A model generated the notes under the pieces. That model saw nothing but the letters and a program-made list of their open reading frames with translations, ran no database searches and had not been told where the DNA came from. 64,000 bases of DNA. Source: Diphasiastrum complanatum (taxonomy: Eukaryota; Streptophyta; Lycopodiopsida; Lycopodiales; Lycopodiaceae). Location of the stretch: contig CM055107.1 of assembly GCA_029204225.1 (NCBI GenBank), forward strand, positions 48,594,550 to 48,658,549, in the 5' to 3' direction. The position numbers and the translations under genes are program-made. Shown one piece after another: positions 62,542 through 64,000 of this stretch (position 1 is its first letter; every line of letters begins with the position of its first letter).

Positions 62542-62906
62542 GCTAGGTGGAAGAGGAAGTCAAACAAAGAACTTAGAATGTCTTTTGACACAACAATAGT
62601 GCGTAGTAATTTGCAATTATCTTTCACACAAGTCATAATACATCCAAGACGTGTTCTCCTTTTTAAATGGGTGGTCAAGTTTGTGGAATCCACGTGGAGT
62701 ATCGTGGAGGACTCATGTGCAACATCCAAGATAGGTGTGGTTGGGTGTAGGGAACGTTCTAGAGATTTGGAGACATGGATCAAATCACAAGGCATTGATG
62801 AATTAATTATATCATGCAAGGGGTCATCATCAACAAGAGCATCATCTAAGGCCAACGATGATCCAAAATAAATATTCATGTGATTTATCCTATCAATAAT
62901 ATTCAT
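62529..62906 (-). CDS. Unrecognised ORF upstream of the SET ORF
   Basis: The 125-codon minus-strand frame starts MNIIDRINHMNIYFGSSLAL, has an acidic stretch (DDALVDDDPLHDIIN) and RRTRLGCIMTCVKDNCKLLR, and ends 13 bases inside the SET ORF. The plus-strand ORF on the same DNA has no recognisable motif. It may be the N-terminal part of the SET protein split by a frameshift or intron, or a separate frame. I do not recognise it. Confidence 0.35.
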   Translation of the reverse strand: MNIIDRINHMNIYFGSSLALDDALVDDDPLHDIINSSMPCDLIHVSKSLERSLHPTTPILDVAHESSTILHVDSTNLTTHLKRRTRLGCIMTCVKDNCKLLRTIVVSKDILSSLFDFLFHLACNH

Positions 62907-62985
62907 CTCTCTTGTAACTCTTTACCTTGAAACCAACTTATGTTCCTTCTTCTGCAAAATTTGAAAATGTTAGATGTATCAGTTT

Positions 62986-63006
62986 CTCTCTCTCTCTCTC
63001 TCTCTC
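62986..63006. repeat. (CT)n microsatellite
   Basis: A CTCTCT run of about 20 bases lies between the CACTA/SET region and the LTR. It is non-coding. Confidence 0.85.
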
Positions 63007-63078
63007 AAGCATGAAATATAAATTAATATATAACACAGACCATAAACTAGTAGCATGAAACACACACACGAACACATT

Positions 63079-63735
63079 GTTGGACGGTTTGCGGATCTCA
63101 AGGCAACCCTAACCCTAGTTAATAAGTGAGAGAGATTTGGCACCCTGCGTGTGTAAGTCCAACCGGATGATCACACAATTATTTGATTGATTAGTTAAAA
63201 GTTAATAAAAGGACTTTAAGCCTTTTTGTGGGACTTTTAATGTTGCAGGGTCTAAATGTCAAGTTAGTGAATAAAGCTAGGTTTCCCTCCAATTTTAATG
63301 GTTTCCACACTTTTTTAAATTTGAATAAAAAGAGATGTAAGACTGGACCAATAGGATTCAGAGGCCAGGGTCTTCCTCTCTACTATAAGAAGGGACCAAC
63401 TCGAGTTGCTCCTCATGTTCATTTCCTCATTTCAATAAAGCAGATTGGTTCTCTTCGGAAATTGATTGATGAATATCCTTGCTCTCTATCACTTTTCCTC
63501 CATCTCTCATGCTTGTTTGGATTTTGCTAATTGTTGGATCTAAGTGTTATTGAGATTGTATGTTATTATACTTTTTATGAGAGAGAAAGAGTAAGCTATC
63601 TCTATCGTGGATGTGTAGTGTTAAGAGATTGTAAGTGTTAAGGGGTGTGTAGTGTTCAAGAGAAGGGTTATTGGATGTAGAGATAGATGTGAATTCTTCA
63701 TTCATGTTGAAATCTAAACTAAACTATTGCTCTCA
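63079..63735 (+). repeat. ~710 bp LTR family, copy 3 (plus strand)
   Basis: It starts TGTTGGACGGTTTGCGGATC and ends TTGCTCTCA, and aligns with 40278-40991 along its whole length, with small deletions. The TATA box of the other copies (ACTATAAATAGGGG) reads ACTATAAGAAGGG here. CTCATTTCAATAAAGCAG occurs in the expected R-region position. No polypurine tract is visible upstream, so it is a solo LTR or a 5' LTR running out of the window. Confidence 0.88.
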
Positions 63736-64000
63736 TGGGAACGAACCTCCGCGTGAAAACTAACTCTGTTTCTTTGATGCTAGATTGACTAGATCTTGGA
63801 TTCAGGTTAGGCGAGGAAAGAAACCCATTACACACACACACAAACACATGCACACACACACACACCCACTCACACCCACCCTAAACACACATGAACAGAA
63901 AAACAAAGAGAACATTATAGAGTGCTAATCAAAATTCCCGAACCACACGATTATATCCTACTCTAGAATGTCACCACATGCTCTCTCCTTATGGTGTTTG
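63736..64000. other. Window end with (CA)n microsatellite
   Basis: A CACACA-rich tract lies at about 63830-63875. If the LTR before it is a 5' LTR, this would be its leader. No gene is seen. Confidence 0.6.

Noticed and set aside
62060-62871. Plus-strand ORFs opposite the SET and upstream frames
   Set aside because: They are complementary-strand shadows. Only the minus-strand frame carries conserved SET motifs.

Overview
This is a window of nuclear DNA from a land plant. The evidence is an intron-containing glycoside hydrolase family 9 (GH9) endoglucanase gene with a secretory signal, plant-type CACTA (En/Spm) transposases, many Ty1/copia pol remnants, and about 1.1 kb of decayed TTTAGGG-type (plant telomere-like) repeat. 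The lineage cannot be fixed from the sequence. AT richness, abundant old copia copies and a DUF7869-type transposon gene would fit a non-flowering plant as well as an angiosperm. Nothing looks bacterial, viral or organellar.

Layout. 0-2.6 kb: two fields of GTGGATAATCCAC palindromes around a minus-strand copia remnant. 2.6-4.8 kb: a deleted copia with its primer-binding site, then a CACTA C-terminal (DUF4216) fragment. 5.4-9.6 kb: the most complete copia element, with gag, protease, integrase, reverse transcriptase, RNase H and a 3' LTR but several stops. 9.6-10.4 kb: a stray copy of the last exon and 3' flank of the GH9 gene. 10.5-13.4 kb: copia RNase H, then a minus-strand DUF7869-like gene remnant. 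13.8-15.7 kb: unrecognised exon-like pieces. 15.7-18.25 kb: minus-strand copia gag, leader, primer-binding site and LTR. 19.5-20.6 kb: telomere-like repeat. 21.6-22.8 kb: decayed CACTA. 22.8-33.1 kb: nested and inverted copia elements. 34.8-41.0 kb: two copies of a ~710 bp LTR in opposite orientation around copia debris, a CACTA N-terminal domain and a broken SET-domain gene. 42.4-44.2 kb: copia and gypsy fragments. 45.6-48.35 kb: the GH9 gene. 49.05-50.13 kb: an inverted partial copy of it. 50.1-53.5 kb: CACTA sequences ending in a recognisable CACTA terminal repeat. 55.6-56.2 kb: a permuted copia fragment. 57.3-62.9 kb: a minus-strand CACTA region with an internal duplication and an intact SET-domain ORF. 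63.1-63.7 kb: a third copy of the ~710 bp LTR family.

The only conventional host gene is GH9 (eight exons, about 509 residues, secreted, cell-wall glucan cleavage). Its splice sites and catalytic motifs are intact, but exon 2 carries a one-base insertion. Two observations stand out. First, exons 4-7 of the gene are duplicated in inverted orientation about 1.1 kb downstream, which could give a long hairpin RNA, while the missing exon 8 of that copy lies 39 kb away in an orientation that a single inversion would explain. Second, homologous SET-domain ORFs sit beside CACTA transposase sequences at two separate places (38 kb and 62 kb), which suggests a chromatin-modifying domain carried by a CACTA lineage.
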